Positions 17,715-27,918 are shown, numbered from the stretch's first letter. The stretch: 61,537 nt of DNA from an uncultured Alphaproteobacteria bacterium (GCA_929200255.1 CAKMYZ010000018.1:1-61537), one strand, 5' to 3'. Notes: generated by a model from the sequence alone, not told the origin. A program made the numbers and translations.

Positions 17715-18904
17715 TGGCAACGTCGGCAAAGCAAATGCGCGCTTGGCAGGGACCTGCACTTTTCAGCTTCGGATTTCGCCCGTTCTTTTTGGGTGCAACT
17801 GTCTGGGTCGTAGTTGCGATGCTGATGTGGATATTGATGTTGGCGGGGTCGGTTGAACTGCCAACACGGTTTGATCCCGCCGCATGGCATGCACATGAAT
17901 TCCTTTTTGGGTATCTGGGTGCCGTGCTGGCAGGTTTTCTGCTGACGGCTGTACCCAACTGGACCGGCCGGTTTCCGATGGTAGGCTGGCCTCTGGCTGC
18001 CCTTTTTGCGCTTTGGTGCGCCGGGCGCATCGCGATCTTGACGGCGGCAATGTGGCCCGCTGGGGTTGCCGCAGGCCTCGACATCGCTTTTCCGGTTGTT
18101 CTGGGTGCATTGATCCTGCGCGAAATCATCGCGGGGCGAAACTGGCGCAACCTTGCGGTGCTAGCGTTGCTGGGCGGTTTTACATGTGCAAACGCTCTGT
18201 TCCACTTTGAAGCGATGGGCGGTGCATATGCCCCAAAAGGCTTTGGGCTAAGGTTAGGTCTGGCGACTGTTGTGATGATGATCGGCGTGATCGGCGGGCG
18301 GATCGTTCCATCATTTACCCGCAACTGGTTGGCCCAGAACAGTGATGCGGCACGCCCAGCCCCCCCGATGCAGCGGTTTGACAGGATCGTGCTATTGGCA
18401 AGCCTTGGTATTCTATCGGTCTGGGTCGCACTGCCCACACATGTAGCAACAGGCATTCTGTTGCTTGTGCTCGCACTGTTGCACACGGCCCGACTGTTGC
18501 GCTGGCAAGGGCATCATACATACAGCGAAGCTTTGGTCTTTGTCCTGCATGCCGCCTATGCCCTGATCCCTTTGGGCGCGCTCGCGCTGGGGATGGATGT
18601 TTTGCTGGGGCAAGCAAATCAGGCCGCGGCCCAGCACGTCTGGATGGCAGGTACCATCGGCGCGATGACACTCGCGGTGATGACCCGGGCAACGCGCGGC
18701 CACACAGGGCAGACCTTAGTCGCGGACAAACCGACCATCCTGATCTATCTGAGCGTTTTCGGCTCGGTTGGGTTACGATATCTTGCGCCGAGTGAACCGG
18801 CATTGATTACCGTGTCAGGTATACTTTGGATCGCGGCATTTGGCGGCTTTCTGCTCGCTTATGGTCCGTCGTTGTGTGGTCCGGCAAAGGTCAGACAGAT
18901 ATGA
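17714..18904 (+). CDS. nnrS: NnrS family haem/copper membrane protein
   Basis: A 396-residue integral membrane protein with about twelve helices, recognisable by FSFGFRPFFLGA near the N-terminus, WHAHEFLFGY, and the C-terminal MTRATRGHTGQ. NnrS is reported to bind haem and copper and to protect cells against nitrosative stress. The ATG at 17714 follows AGGAAGGA and overlaps the previous stop by one base. The end overlaps nnrU by four bases (ATGA). Confidence 0.92.
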   Translation: MATSAKQMRAWQGPALFSFGFRPFFLGATVWVVVAMLMWILMLAGSVELPTRFDPAAWHAHEFLFGYLGAVLAGFLLTAVPNWTGRFPMVGWPLAALFALWCAGRIAILTAAMWPAGVAAGLDIAFPVVLGALILREIIAGRNWRNLAVLALLGGFTCANALFHFEAMGGAYAPKGFGLRLGLATVVMMIGVIGGRIVPSFTRNWLAQNSDAARPAPPMQRFDRIVLLASLGILSVWVALPTHVATGILLLVLALLHTARLLRWQGHHTYSEALVFVLHAAYALIPLGALALGMDVLLGQANQAAAQHVWMAGTIGAMTLAVMTRATRGHTGQTLVADKPTILIYLSVFGSVGLRYLAPSEPALITVSGILWIAAFGGFLLAYGPSLCGPAKVRQI

Positions 18905-19569
18905 CATGGATCGGGTTTGCTGCTGTCTTTGGGCTCTTCTTTCTCACACATTCCCTGCCATTGCGCCCTGCGATCAAGGCACAAATCATCGGTGTGACGG
19001 GCGCGCACACTTTTCGCATCGGTTATTCAGTGCTGTCATTGGCCACCCTCAGCCTTCTGATCTGGGCGGCAGGCCAGGCGCCCTACGTCCAGCTTTGGCC
19101 ACAAACCATTTGGCAGCGGCATGTCGTACAGGCTGGCATGTTAGCGGTCTGTCTGATCTTCGCCTTCAGCATTGCACGCCCGAACCCGTTTTCCTTTGGT
19201 GGGGCGAATAACAGCGCATTCAATCCTCACCGCCCCGGCCTTGTGCGCATCACGCGGCACCCCATCTTGCTGGCGCTTGCGCTCTGGGCTGGGCTACATC
19301 TTTTGCCAAATGGCGATCTGGCCCATGTCATACTGTTCGGCGTGCTGGGCGGCTTTGCGATTGCTGGGCGAAACCTGATCAATCGCCGCAAAAGACGCGA
19401 AATCGGGCCTGCGAAATGGCACGCGTTGGATGCAACAGTGGCGCAGGCACCCGTCCTGAAAAGTCAGATGTCCTTGACGCAAGTCATCCTCCGGCTGGGC
19501 GTAGGCGTGACATTGTTTGCGGGGCTGCTGTGGGTACACCCGGTCCTGCTTGGCGTTTCAGCGCTATAA
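18901..19569 (+). CDS. nnrU: NnrU family membrane protein
   Basis: A 222-residue protein with five to six membrane helices. It has the NnrU hallmarks FFLTHSLPLRP near the N-terminus and ITRHPILLALALWAGLHL in the middle, which recall isoprenylcysteine methyltransferase-type membrane proteins. It is the last gene of the nor-nnr operon and converges on dnaE with a 33-base gap. The in-frame start further upstream lies inside nnrS, so I took the ATGA overlap start. Confidence 0.88.
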   Translation: MTWIGFAAVFGLFFLTHSLPLRPAIKAQIIGVTGAHTFRIGYSVLSLATLSLLIWAAGQAPYVQLWPQTIWQRHVVQAGMLAVCLIFAFSIARPNPFSFGGANNSAFNPHRPGLVRITRHPILLALALWAGLHLLPNGDLAHVILFGVLGGFAIAGRNLINRRKRREIGPAKWHALDATVAQAPVLKSQMSLTQVILRLGVGVTLFAGLLWVHPVLLGVSAL

Positions 19570-19602
19570 CGGCCCAGCCCCCGCCCCCTTCATGCGCGCC
19601 CC

Positions 19603-22600
19603 TCAGGCATCCTCGACCTCGATCACGCCGCCCAACGACCGTAGCGCCCCCTTGATCTGCGGATTGACCGGGAAATCATCGCCAAGGTCCAGTTCAACCT
19701 CACCCGGCAAATCATCCCCCATCAGGCAGAAGTAGACCGGGCCACGCCCACCGCGCACACCGTCACGCGCGGCGTTGGACAGAATGGATGCAACCGACCC
19801 AATCGCATCCGGTCCATCAATAAACACGCGCAAACCAGCACCGCCAGCATCCGCCACAATGGCGTCAATCGGGGAGACCGACCTTCCCAACAATTTGAGC
19901 TGATCAGCCTCCAGTGTGGCCTCGCATTGCAGGACAACCTGGCTGCCGGTCTCAAGGAATTCCCGCGCGACCTCGAGCGTATCGGAAAACATCGTGACTT
20001 CATATTGCCCGGTTGGATCAGACAATTGGACAAAGGCAAAGCGATTGCCGCGCGCCGATTTGCGTTCCTGTCGCCCGGACACAGTGCCTGCCATCTTGAC
20101 GATGGCCGCGCCCTTCTCGGCTCTTGCTGTGACCTCATCCAAGGTCATCACCTGTTGGCGCTTCAGCGGCCCCATGTAGTCGTCCAACGGATGACCAGAC
20201 AGATAGAAGCCAATCGCGCGAAACTCCTCGGCCAATCGTTCTGCGGGCAACCAATCATCGCCGCCGATCAAACGCGGCTCTGGCAAATCCTCACCCGCAT
20301 CACCAAACAGAGACACCTGATCTGAGGATTTCTGATCATGGATGGCAGCGGAATAGGCGGTCAGCGCATCAAGGCTGAGGAACACAGACCTGCGGTTCGG
20401 GTCCAGTACGTCAAAGGCGCCGGCGCGCGCCAGCATCTCTAGCGGGCGCTTGCCGATACGTTTCAAATCCACACGGCGGGCAAAGTCGAAAAGGTTCACA
20501 AATCCGCGGTCTTCGCGCCCTTCGACAATCAGCTTCATCGCCTCGACGCCGACGTTTTTCAGCGCACCCAACGCATAGACGAGCTTTTGATCTTGCACAT
20601 CAAATGTCGCCTGTGAGCGGTTCACACAAGGCGGGGTATATTCAATCCCCAGCCCCTTTTTGACCTCTTGAAAATAAACGCCCAGTTTGTCGGTCAGATG
20701 GATATCGCAGTTCATGACACCGGCCATAAACTCTACCGGGTGGTTCGCTTTAAGCCATGCGGTCTGATAGCTGACGACGGCATAGGCGGCGGCATGGGAT
20801 TTATTGAACCCGTAGTTGGCGAATTTTTCCAACAGGTCGAAAACCTCGCGGGCCTTCTTGGGTTCCACACCATTAGCCTTGGCGCCTGCCTCGAACTTGG
20901 GGCGTTCCTTCGCCATCTCCTCGGCGATCTTCTTACCCATCGCGCGCCGCAACAGATCGGCCCCGCCAAGACTGTAACCCGCCATGACCTGCGCAATCTC
21001 CATCACCTGTTCCTGATAGACGATGATGCCTTGGGTTTCCTTAAGGATGTGATCAATCGAGGGGTGGATAGACTCCAGTTCCTTCTGCCCGTTCTTCACC
21101 TCGCAATAGGTTGGGATATTCTCCATCGGACCAGGGCGATAAAGCGCGACCAAGGCCACGATGTCCTCGATGCAGGTCGGTTTCATCCGTTTCAGCGCAT
21201 CCATCATACCACTGGATTCCACCTGAAACACAGCCGTCGTCTTGGCGCTGGAATAGAGCGCATAGGACTTTCCATCATCCAACGGGATCGCCCCGATGTC
21301 GTACTCAAACCCCTCCGGCGCGTCATAAAGCTGCGTGCCATCAGCCGCCACATTCAAAGGCCGGCCCGCCTTGCGGATCAGTTTGACCGCATTTTCGATC
21401 ACGGTCAGCGTTTTCAGACCCAGAAAGTCGAACTTGACCAACCCCGCCTGTTCCACCCATTTCATGTTGAACTGGGTTGCGGGCATGTCCGACCGCGGGT
21501 CCTGATAAAGTGGCACCAATTCGTCCAACGGGCGGTCACCAATCACCACGCCCGCAGCGTGGGTTGATGCATTCCGAAGTAACCCTTCCACCTGTTGGGC
21601 ATAGGTCAGCAAACGATCCACGACCTCTTCGCTCTTGGCCTCTTCACGCAGGCGCGGTTCATCTGCGAGGGCCTTTTCGATCGACACCGGTTTGACCCCT
21701 TCCACCGGGATCATCTTCGACAGGCGGTCCACCTGCCCGTATGGCATCTGCAAAACGCGGCCCACGTCACGAACTGCGGCCTTGGACAAAAGCGCGCCAA
21801 AGGTGATGATCTGCCCCACCCTGTCGCGCCCGTATTTGTCCTGCACATAGCGGATCACTTCCTCGCGACGATCCATACAAAAGTCGATATCAAAGTCCGG
21901 CATCGACACACGTTCAGGGTTCAGGAAGCGCTCGAACAGCAACGAATAACGCAGCGGATCAAGGTCCGTGATCAACAGTGCGTATGCCACCAAAGATCCC
22001 GCGCCTGACCCCCGGCCCGGTCCCACCGGGATGCCGTTATCCTTGGACCACTTGATGAAATCGGCCACAATCAGAAAGTAGCCGGGGAAGCCCATACCCT
22101 CGATGATGCCGAGCTCAAATTCGAGCCGCTTTTCATAGTCCTCCACCGGGGCTGCATGGGGGATGACGGCCAAGCGATCCTTCAACCCCTGTTCGGCCTG
22201 ACGGCGCAACTCTGCGACCTCATCATCTGCAAACCTTGGCAGGATCGGGTCACGTTTGTAGGCCTTAAAGGCGCAGCGTTTGGCGATCTCGACGGTGTTT
22301 TCGACGGCTTCTGGCAGATCCGCAAACAGCGTCACCATTTCCTGCGGAGATTTCAGATAGTGCTGCGGCGTCAACCGGCGGCGCGGTTCCTGTTGATCAA
22401 CATAAGCGCCCTCAGCAATGCAAATCAGCGCATCATGTGCTTCGTACAACTCTGTTTTGGGGAAATAGACGTCATTCGTCGCAACCAGCGGCAAACCCTT
22501 GCTGTAAGCCATCTCGACATGCCCGCGCTCTGACAGGCGTTCGGCTTGCGGCAAGCCATCACCGGGGTGGCGCTGCAATTCCACATAAAGCCGGTCCGGA

Positions 22601-23100
22601 TAGATGGCCGCCAGCCTGTCCATCAGTGCCTCGGCCTTTGGGCGTTGGCCTTGGCGCAACAGGCGGCCAATAGGCCCATCCGGCCCGCCAGACAGGCAAA
22701 TCAACCCGTCATGATGGTCGGCCAGTTCCTCTATTGAAACCTGCGGCAACTGTCCGTCCGCGTCCAGATAGGCGCAGGAGTTCAATTTCATCAGGTTCAT
22801 GTATCCAGTTTCGGATTGGGCCAGCAATACGATCGGCGCCGGGGCTTCGGGGCGTTTCCCTGGCTCCGCCTCAAGGTAGGTCAGATCGACCTGACAACCG
22901 ATGATTGGCTGCAACCCCGCCTTGGCCGCACCTTCGGAAAACTCCAAGGCGCAGAACATGTTGTTGCTGTCGGTCACGGCGACCGCGGGCATGTCCATCT
23001 TGGCCACCATGTCGGGCAGTTTCTTGACCGGTATAGCGCCTTCCAGCAACGAATATTCGGTATGGACGCGCAGGTGAATGAATCGGGGATCAGTAGCCAT
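19603..23100 (-). CDS. dnaE: DNA polymerase III alpha subunit
   Basis: The replicative polymerase, 1165 residues, about the same length as other DnaE proteins. An N-terminal PHP domain opens with FIHLRVHTEYSLLEGA; the polymerase active site has the paired aspartates 402 and 404 in MPDFDIDF. The tudor/helix-hairpin-helix region and an OB fold (VSGRQERKSARGNRFAFVQL) follow, then a C-terminal domain. The ATG at 23100 gives the canonical N-terminus. The upstream region is shared with the divergent arsR gene. Confidence 0.96.
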   Translation of the reverse strand: MATDPRFIHLRVHTEYSLLEGAIPVKKLPDMVAKMDMPAVAVTDSNNMFCALEFSEGAAKAGLQPIIGCQVDLTYLEAEPGKRPEAPAPIVLLAQSETGYMNLMKLNSCAYLDADGQLPQVSIEELADHHDGLICLSGGPDGPIGRLLRQGQRPKAEALMDRLAAIYPDRLYVELQRHPGDGLPQAERLSERGHVEMAYSKGLPLVATNDVYFPKTELYEAHDALICIAEGAYVDQQEPRRRLTPQHYLKSPQEMVTLFADLPEAVENTVEIAKRCAFKAYKRDPILPRFADDEVAELRRQAEQGLKDRLAVIPHAAPVEDYEKRLEFELGIIEGMGFPGYFLIVADFIKWSKDNGIPVGPGRGSGAGSLVAYALLITDLDPLRYSLLFERFLNPERVSMPDFDIDFCMDRREEVIRYVQDKYGRDRVGQIITFGALLSKAAVRDVGRVLQMPYGQVDRLSKMIPVEGVKPVSIEKALADEPRLREEAKSEEVVDRLLTYAQQVEGLLRNASTHAAGVVIGDRPLDELVPLYQDPRSDMPATQFNMKWVEQAGLVKFDFLGLKTLTVIENAVKLIRKAGRPLNVAADGTQLYDAPEGFEYDIGAIPLDDGKSYALYSSAKTTAVFQVESSGMMDALKRMKPTCIEDIVALVALYRPGPMENIPTYCEVKNGQKELESIHPSIDHILKETQGIIVYQEQVMEIAQVMAGYSLGGADLLRRAMGKKIAEEMAKERPKFEAGAKANGVEPKKAREVFDLLEKFANYGFNKSHAAAYAVVSYQTAWLKANHPVEFMAGVMNCDIHLTDKLGVYFQEVKKGLGIEYTPPCVNRSQATFDVQDQKLVYALGALKNVGVEAMKLIVEGREDRGFVNLFDFARRVDLKRIGKRPLEMLARAGAFDVLDPNRRSVFLSLDALTAYSAAIHDQKSSDQVSLFGDAGEDLPEPRLIGGDDWLPAERLAEEFRAIGFYLSGHPLDDYMGPLKRQQVMTLDEVTARAEKGAAIVKMAGTVSGRQERKSARGNRFAFVQLSDPTGQYEVTMFSDTLEVAREFLETGSQVVLQCEATLEADQLKLLGRSVSPIDAIVADAGGAGLRVFIDGPDAIGSVASILSNAARDGVRGGRGPVYFCLMGDDLPGEVELDLGDDFPVNPQIKGALRSLGGVIEVEDA

Positions 23101-23148
23101 GCAAGACAAGGTAGCGGATGCCCACCTCGCCGCAAGGTACGTAATTGG

Positions 23149-23213
23149 TTAGCCATATCACTAAGTGTATTGACAGCCAACGATTCCGCGTCAATACTTA
23201 GCCACATGACTAA
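23149..23213 (+). promoter_or_regulatory. arsR promoter with twin palindromic operators
   Basis: TTGACA (23170-23175), a 17-base spacer and AATACT (23193-23198) form a good promoter. Two copies of TTAG-N8-CTAA flank it: 23149-23164 and 23198-23213, the second overlapping the -10 edge and the start codon. The arms form a longer imperfect inverted repeat, reading GGTTAG-x-CAT on each flank. The predicted transcript starts at about 23205, one base before the ATG, so the message is probably leaderless. Confidence 0.65.
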
Positions 23214-23553
23214 CCAACTAGATTCGTTCTTCGGCGCTATGGCCGACCCGACCCGCCGCGCTGTCATTGAGCGGCTCGCGTCTGGTCCAGCCAGCGTCAG
23301 CGAATTGCATGAACCACACCAGATGGCGCTACCCACCTTCATGCGGCACCTCAAGGTGCTGGAAGAAACCGGCATTGTCCGCTCTGTCAAGAAAGGCCGC
23401 GTGCGTATCTGCCATATTGAGGCCGCACCCCTGATCGAAGCGCAAGGCTGGCTCGCCTGGCAGCGCGAGATTTGGGAGAGCCGGTTGGACAGACTGGATG
23501 CCCTTGCGCAACAGATTTCAAACACAAAAGAGGACCAGACCGATGCCCCTTGA
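23206..23553 (+). CDS. ArsR family (metalloregulator-like) repressor
   Basis: A 115-residue winged-helix protein (FGAMADPTRRAVIERLASG start; DNA-recognition helix in MALPTFMRHLKVLEETGIV). It lacks an obvious metal-binding cysteine box and belongs to the ArsR group paired with SRPBCC proteins. No Shine-Dalgarno is present and the promoter points to a leaderless message. The stop lies 11 bases inside the next gene, giving translational coupling. It probably represses its own two-gene operon. Confidence 0.85.
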   Translation: MTNQLDSFFGAMADPTRRAVIERLASGPASVSELHEPHQMALPTFMRHLKVLEETGIVRSVKKGRVRICHIEAAPLIEAQGWLAWQREIWESRLDRLDALAQQISNTKEDQTDAP

Positions 23554-24007
23554 TACCAAATCATTTGACCTTTTTCGTACGCTTCCGCTGTCGCCAGATC
23601 GGCTGTGGACCGTTCTGACCGACGCGAAAGAACGCGAACAATGGAACGGACCGGATGCCACAACACTGCTGGAAACCGATGCCGCGGACCTGCGCGTCGG
23701 TGGACTGGATCGACACCGGTTCGGCCCCAAGGACGCGCCAGAGTTCGTGGTCGACACCCGCTGGTACGACTTGGCAGGACCAGAACGCGCAGTGTTCACC
23801 GAGACCCTGATTTTCGGAGGCGCGCCCGTCTCGACAAGCCTTGTAACCTATGTGCTTGAAGGCGACGAGAAGCAAACCAAACTGAGCATCACCGTTGCTG
23901 TTTCGTCCTTCTCTGGCCCTGATACTTTGGATGAAATCGCACAGGGCTGGGCCGGTGGTGCCGACAACCTTGAGGCCTACGCCAAGGGCCTTGTTCAGCC
24001 CACATAA
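23543..24007 (+). CDS. SRPBCC (AHSA1-like) domain protein
   Basis: A 154-residue START/Bet v1-fold protein of the activator-of-Hsp90 ATPase homologue group, recognisable from the LPLSPDRLWTVLTDAKEREQWNGPD start and the C-terminal GWAGGADNLEAYAKG. Its ligand is unknown. The ATG at 23543 follows AGAGGA and overlaps arsR by 11 bases, so the two form an ArsR-SRPBCC module as seen widely in proteobacteria. Confidence 0.82.
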   Translation: MPLDTKSFDLFRTLPLSPDRLWTVLTDAKEREQWNGPDATTLLETDAADLRVGGLDRHRFGPKDAPEFVVDTRWYDLAGPERAVFTETLIFGGAPVSTSLVTYVLEGDEKQTKLSITVAVSSFSGPDTLDEIAQGWAGGADNLEAYAKGLVQPT

Positions 24008-24111
24008 GACAAGTTGCGCTTTCCTGATCTTGCAGCGCGATCCACAGCTGTTTTCAAGAAACACTTGCCAAACGCGGTTTCTGCCGCTTTCATAGCCTGC
24101 AGCACATGAGG

Positions 24112-24138
24112 CAGCCGTCTACGTCGCATCGACGGCTG
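24112..24138 (+). repeat. Inverted repeat upstream of xdhA
   Basis: An 8-bp perfect stem (CAGCCGTC / GACGGCTG) with an 11-base loop sits about 40 bases before the xdhA start. No T-run follows, so it is not a convincing terminator; it could be an operator or mRNA hairpin. Nothing else is visible in the 171-base gap. Confidence 0.3.
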
Positions 24139-24178
24139 ATCACCCTCGCATCCTTCGGTAAGGCGGCAGGTTTACAAA

Positions 24179-25534
24179 ATGGACGTCACGTTTCTTCTCA
24201 ATGGGGAAACCGTGCAGGTGAAAGCGGAACCGACGCGCACCCTGCTGGATTGGCTGCGCGAAGATGCTGGGCTGTGCGGAACAAAGGAAGGCTGCAACGA
24301 AGGTGATTGCGGCGCCTGCACTGTGATGGTGACAGATGAGGACGGCGCAAAAGCACTGAATGCCTGCATTCTGTTCATGCCGCAGCTTCATGGCAAGGCG
24401 GTGCGCACTGTCGAAGGGATCAGCGGGCCGGATGGCGCGCTGCACCCCGTGCAGCAGGCCATGATCGAAAACCACGGATCGCAATGTGGGTTCTGTACGC
24501 CGGGCTTCATCGCCTCAATGGCGGCAGCGCATCTGGGCGGCCGCAAGGACCATGATGATGTGCTGGCCGGGAACCTCTGCCGGTGCACAGGCTATGCGCC
24601 GATCATCCGGGCAGCAGAAGCAGCAGCAGAGGAACTTGTTCCGGACTGGATGACCGACACCCCCCCACAAGTGGACAGCCCGGGCTATGCGCCCGCGAGT
24701 TTGGATGAGCTTGCGCGCTGGTATTGGGAGCGCCCAACGGCGACACTGATTGCCGGTGCAACTGACGTGGGGCTTTGGGTAACAAAGCAACTGCGTGACC
24801 TACCTGATGTGGCGTTCCTGAACCGATGCGCAGAGCTGCGCGCAATGACTGAAACCAACGATACCGTCCACTTCGGTGCGGCGGTGACAATGACCGAGGT
24901 GCTGGACAAGCTCCGCGCCATGCACCCCTCTTACGCCGAAATGCTCCGCCGCTATGGATCAACGCAGGTGCGCAACGCAGCGACCATCGGAGGGAACATC
25001 GCCAACGGCTCACCCATAGGGGATAACCCCCCAGCGCTGATCGCGTTGGGCGCAACCCTGCATTTGCGGCAGGGAGAGACCACACGAGATATGCCGCTTG
25101 AGGATTTCTTCGTTGAATACGGCAAGCAGGACCGCCAAGCTGGTGAGCTGGTGACCGGCATCACCATCCCCAAAGTGGCCCCTGCGCTGCGCTGCTACAA
25201 AATATCGAAACGGTTCGATCAGGATATCTCTGCTCTTTGCGGTTGCTTCAACATCACCGTAGCGGATGGCAAGGTGACTGATGCCCGCATCGCCTTTGGC
25301 GGCATGGCGGGCACCCCGCATCGCGCGACGGCGGTCGAAAACGCGCTCGTAGGCCGACCATGGAGCGGCGAAACAGTCACAGCCGCGGCGGATCGTTTTG
25401 CCGATGACTACACGCCCATGACCGATATGCGTGCAAGCGCTGGCTACCGCCTGCAAACTGCACAGAACCTGCTGCACCGCTATCTGGCCGAGATGTCGGG
25501 CGAGGCGACATCAGTGCTGGAGGTGACATCATGA
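24179..25534 (+). CDS. xdhA: Xanthine dehydrogenase small subunit (2Fe-2S and FAD)
   Basis: Passes electrons from the molybdenum site to NAD via two iron-sulfur clusters and FAD. The 451-residue chain has the plant-type cluster cysteines (Cys39, Cys44, Cys47, Cys63), the second cluster (CGFC at 103-106, CRC at 134-136) and a C-terminal FAD domain with TIGGNIANGSPIGD. The cysteine set is complete. The stop overlaps the xdhB start as ATGA. It heads a seven-gene run covering XDH and a BMP-type importer. Confidence 0.94.
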   Translation: MDVTFLLNGETVQVKAEPTRTLLDWLREDAGLCGTKEGCNEGDCGACTVMVTDEDGAKALNACILFMPQLHGKAVRTVEGISGPDGALHPVQQAMIENHGSQCGFCTPGFIASMAAAHLGGRKDHDDVLAGNLCRCTGYAPIIRAAEAAAEELVPDWMTDTPPQVDSPGYAPASLDELARWYWERPTATLIAGATDVGLWVTKQLRDLPDVAFLNRCAELRAMTETNDTVHFGAAVTMTEVLDKLRAMHPSYAEMLRRYGSTQVRNAATIGGNIANGSPIGDNPPALIALGATLHLRQGETTRDMPLEDFFVEYGKQDRQAGELVTGITIPKVAPALRCYKISKRFDQDISALCGCFNITVADGKVTDARIAFGGMAGTPHRATAVENALVGRPWSGETVTAAADRFADDYTPMTDMRASAGYRLQTAQNLLHRYLAEMSGEATSVLEVTS

Positions 25535-27918
25535 GCGTCACCAAACCCCTGCCCCATGACGCCGCCGCCCTGCACGTCACCGGTGCCGCGCGCTATATTG
25601 ACGACCTGCCAATGCCCGGCAACACCCTGCATCTGGCTTTTGGCACCGCTGAAATTGCCTGCGGCAGCTACAATGCTATGAACCTTGAAAAGGTAATAAG
25701 TGCGCCCGGCGTGGTTGCAGTGCTGACGGCAGATGATCTGCCCTTTGCCAATGATGTCTCGCCCTCCATCCATGATGAACCATTGCTGGCCACAGGCACC
25801 ATCCACTACCTTGGCCAACCGCTGTTTCTGGTCGTGGCAGAAAACCACCTAGCAGCCCGCAGGGCCGCGCGTTTGGCTGAGGTGGCCTATACCGAAGACA
25901 CACCCATCCTGACGATTGATGATGCCCTTGCCGCAGGTAGCTATTTCGAAGACGGCCCGCGCAACTGGACCAAGGGTGATGTTGATCAAGCATTGTCAAA
26001 TGCCCCCCATCGGGTCCGCGGCGAAATCAACATGGGCGGGCAGGAACATTTCTATCTGGAAGGCCAAGCTGCCCTCGCCCTACCGCAGGAATGCGGGGAT
26101 ATGGTCGTGCATTCCTCAACCCAGCACCCCACTGAAATCCAGCACAAGGTGGCCGATGCGCTGGGGGTGCCAATGCATGCGGTACGATGCGAAGTGCGGC
26201 GCATGGGTGGCGGTTTTGGTGGCAAGGAAAGTCAGGGCAATGCGCTGGCCGTCAGCTGTGCTGTGGCCGCCCGCCTGACAGGCCGTCCCTGCAAGATGCG
26301 CTATGACCGCGACGACGACATGATGATCACTGGCAAGAGGCATGATTTCCGGATCAGCTATGACGCGGGATTTGATGGTGACGGGCGGCTGACCGGTGTT
26401 GATTTCACACAAATGACCCGCTGCGGCTGGGCGCTAGATCTTTCTTTGCCTGTGGCCGATCGGGCCATGCTGCACGCGGACAATGCCTATCACCTGCCCG
26501 CGGCGCGGATCACCTCGCACCGGTTGAAGACCAACACCCAGTCCGCCACCGCCTTTCGCGGCTTTGGTGGGCCGCAAGGTGTGTTGGGAATTGAGCGGGT
26601 GATGGATCATATCGCGGCGGAATTGGATATGGACCCCGTGACCATCCGCCAGCGGAATTACTATGCTGCGATGGATGCAGGGGGGCTGTCTGCCCCCCCC
26701 GCTGCGCGCGCGCCCGAAGATATTTTCGAACAAAAGAAGCCGGGTCGAGGCACACGGTTTGGGGGGCAGCATTCACCAAAGGCCAAGGTGCAGACCACCC
26801 CCTACAAGATGCCAGTGACGGATTTCATTCTGCATGAGATGACAGAGGCATTGCTGAAGACATCAGACTATCATGCCCGCCGTGCCGTGATCGCGAACTG
26901 GAACCGGGCCGAGCCGATCCTGAAGAAAGGCATTGCCTTGTCGCCGGTCAAATTCGGGATTTCCTTCACGCTGACCCACCTTAATCAAGCGGGCGCACTG
27001 GTGCATGTGTATCAGGATGGGTCAGTTCATATGAACCACGGCGGCACCGAGATGGGGCAGGGTCTGTTCCAGAAAGTCGCACAGGTCGCAGCGCACCGGT
27101 TCGGCATTGATGTGGCTGCGGTAAAGATCACCGCAACGGATACCGGCAAGGTGCCGAATACCTCTGCCACGGCCGCCTCTTCCGGGACTGATCTGAACGG
27201 CATGGCCGTCGCCAACGCTTGCGATGTCATTCGGGACCGGATTACCACCTGTCTGGCGGAGCTGCATCAAACCAGCATTGAGCAGGTCCGCTTTGAAGAT
27301 GGGCAGGTTTTCGTCAGTGAGGCACGGATGACCTTTGCCGAGGCTGCACAAACGGCCTACCTCAACCGCGTCAGCCTCTCCGCCACGGGGTTCTACAAGA
27401 CCCCCGATCTGGCCTGGGACCGAATCAAAGGCGAAGGGACACCGTTTTTCTATTTCGCCCAAGGGGCCGCCGTGACCGAGGTGGTCATTGACACACTAAC
27501 CGGCGAAAACCGTATCCTGCGCAGCGATATCCTGCATGACGCAGGTGCGTCGCTGAACCCAGCGCTAGACATTGGGCAGGTCGAGGGCGGCTATGTGCAG
27601 GGCGCAGGTTGGCTGACGACGGAAGAACTGGTCTGGGACAGTAAGGGCCGTCTGCGCACTCATGCGCCGTCCACCTATAAGATACCAGCCTGTTCGGACC
27701 GGCCTGATGTCTTCAACGTGGCGCTTTGGGACAGCCCGAACCCTGCGCAGACGATCTATCGCTCCAAAGCGGTGGGCGAGCCACCGTTCATGTTGGGCAC
27801 ATCTGCTTTTCTGGCGCTGTCTGATGCGGTTGCAGCCAGCGGACAAAAATACCCGGACTTGCAGGCACCAGCGACCGCCGAAGAGGTGTTACGCGCCGTG
27901 GGGCGGGCGCGGGGATGA
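25531..27918 (+). CDS. xdhB: Xanthine dehydrogenase molybdopterin-binding subunit
   Basis: The 795-residue catalytic subunit that oxidises hypoxanthine and xanthine to urate. It shows the molybdenum-enzyme landmarks GQEHFYLEGQAAL, GGGFGGKES, TAFRGFGGPQGV and the C-terminal KAVGEPPFMLG with the conserved active-site glutamate. The length is normal for the two-chain bacterial XDH. It overlaps xdhA and xdhC by four bases each, so the three proteins are translationally coupled. Confidence 0.94.
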   Translation: MSVTKPLPHDAAALHVTGAARYIDDLPMPGNTLHLAFGTAEIACGSYNAMNLEKVISAPGVVAVLTADDLPFANDVSPSIHDEPLLATGTIHYLGQPLFLVVAENHLAARRAARLAEVAYTEDTPILTIDDALAAGSYFEDGPRNWTKGDVDQALSNAPHRVRGEINMGGQEHFYLEGQAALALPQECGDMVVHSSTQHPTEIQHKVADALGVPMHAVRCEVRRMGGGFGGKESQGNALAVSCAVAARLTGRPCKMRYDRDDDMMITGKRHDFRISYDAGFDGDGRLTGVDFTQMTRCGWALDLSLPVADRAMLHADNAYHLPAARITSHRLKTNTQSATAFRGFGGPQGVLGIERVMDHIAAELDMDPVTIRQRNYYAAMDAGGLSAPPAARAPEDIFEQKKPGRGTRFGGQHSPKAKVQTTPYKMPVTDFILHEMTEALLKTSDYHARRAVIANWNRAEPILKKGIALSPVKFGISFTLTHLNQAGALVHVYQDGSVHMNHGGTEMGQGLFQKVAQVAAHRFGIDVAAVKITATDTGKVPNTSATAASSGTDLNGMAVANACDVIRDRITTCLAELHQTSIEQVRFEDGQVFVSEARMTFAEAAQTAYLNRVSLSATGFYKTPDLAWDRIKGEGTPFFYFAQGAAVTEVVIDTLTGENRILRSDILHDAGASLNPALDIGQVEGGYVQGAGWLTTEELVWDSKGRLRTHAPSTYKIPACSDRPDVFNVALWDSPNPAQTIYRSKAVGEPPFMLGTSAFLALSDAVAASGQKYPDLQAPATAEEVLRAVGRARG

